Shown piece by piece: positions 5,480 through 5,736 of a DNA stretch of 5,736 bases (position 1 is its first letter; every line of letters begins with the position of its first letter). The stretch comes from an uncultured Erysipelotrichaceae bacterium (GTDB taxonomy: Bacteria > Bacillota_I > Bacilli_A > Erysipelotrichales > Erysipelotrichaceae), in NCBI GenBank assembly GCA_902784015.1, contig CACZTC010000079.1, positions 1 to 5,736 of the forward strand, given 5' to 3'. The notes under the pieces were generated by a model. That model did not search any database, was not told where the DNA came from, and saw only the letters and a list, made by a program, of their open reading frames with translations. The position numbers were made by a program, and so were the translations under genes.

Positions 5480-5736
5480 ATGAGTCAATCAGTTTTTAAT
5501 AGATATGAAAAAAAATATGTAATTCCAAAAGAAATATATTTTGAGCTTAGAAAAAGAATCGAAGACAAAATGATCGAAGATGAATATGGACTTAGTACGA
5601 TTTGTAATATTTATTATGATACAAATAATAAAGAATTAATTAGAAAATCAATTGATAAACCAATCTATAAAGAAAAATTAAGAATTCGCAGTTATGGTAT
5701 ACCAAAAGATGATAGTAAAGTATTTGTTGAAATAAA
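5480..5736 (+). CDS. VTC-domain (polyphosphate polymerase-like) protein, 5' part
   Basis: The first 85 codons of a gene cut by the right edge. VTC domains belong to the triphosphate tunnel family; in yeast Vtc4 the domain makes inorganic polyphosphate from ATP. Family signatures are clear: FNRYEKKYVIP (6-16), NIYYDT (43-48), YKEKLRIRSYG (63-73), with alternating Lys and Arg that would line the phosphate-binding tunnel, and VFVEI (81-85), where the next residue is usually Lys. AAGGAG (5467-5472) lies 7 nt before the ATG, inside the last codons of the hydrolase gene, and the gap is 2 bp, so the two are tightly coupled. No membrane segment is present in the visible part. In bacteria VTC genes are often followed by a DUF4956 membrane protein and sometimes a CotH-like kinase; whether that holds here lies beyond the window. 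Polymerase activity in this protein is inferred from the domain only. Confidence 0.9.
   Translation, partial: MSQSVFNRYEKKYVIPKEIYFELRKRIEDKMIEDEYGLSTICNIYYDTNNKELIRKSIDKPIYKEKLRIRSYGIPKDDSKVFVEI

Noticed and set aside
1..5736. CRISPR array, tRNA, rRNA, insertion sequence or phage attachment site
   Set aside because: No regularly spaced direct repeats, tRNA-like folds, transposase motifs or flanking direct repeats were seen on either strand.

Overview
The window is very AT-rich, uses strong AGGAGG-type ribosome binding sites, and has Asn/Lys/Ile-rich proteins and short intergenic gaps. This points to a low-GC Gram-positive bacterium (Bacillota). The gene mix would suit an Erysipelotrichia- or Clostridia-like gut organism, but that placement is inference. 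Only the standard genetic code is needed.

Left part (1-1436), all on the minus strand: the first 11 codons of an unidentified gene with its own promoter and ribosome binding site; a rho-independent terminator; and a full-length tryptophan synthase beta chain (trpB). trpB stands alone here. It ends in its own terminator, and no trpA or other trp gene lies beside it. A 115-bp AT-rich divergent intergenic region separates trpB from the rightward genes and holds a TATAAT box for trpB.

Right part (1552-5736), all on the plus strand and apparently one operon: a membrane sensor histidine kinase, an OmpR-type response regulator, a membrane-anchored PepSY protein with a long Asn/Ser-rich stalk and an almost pure poly-aspartate C-terminus, a membrane-anchored or secreted ComEC-like metallo-beta-lactamase-fold hydrolase, and the first 85 codons of a VTC-domain (polyphosphate polymerase-like) protein cut by the window edge. 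The junctions are 9 bp, an 11-bp overlap, 19 bp and 2 bp, with no terminators, so co-expression is likely.

The most notable points are these. The kinase has Gln at the phospho-acceptor His position of an otherwise normal H-box, although its ATP-binding domain is intact. The response regulator has Asn in place of one of its two acidic-pocket residues but keeps the phospho-acceptor Asp. The PepSY protein ends in 24 Asp residues interrupted by one Val. Taken together, the operon looks like an envelope signalling module tied to polyphosphate or phosphate/cation chemistry: an atypical two-component pair, an extracellular polyanionic PepSY protein, an extracytoplasmic phosphoesterase-like hydrolase and a VTC enzyme. 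The gene identities are well supported by sequence motifs; the joint function is inference.
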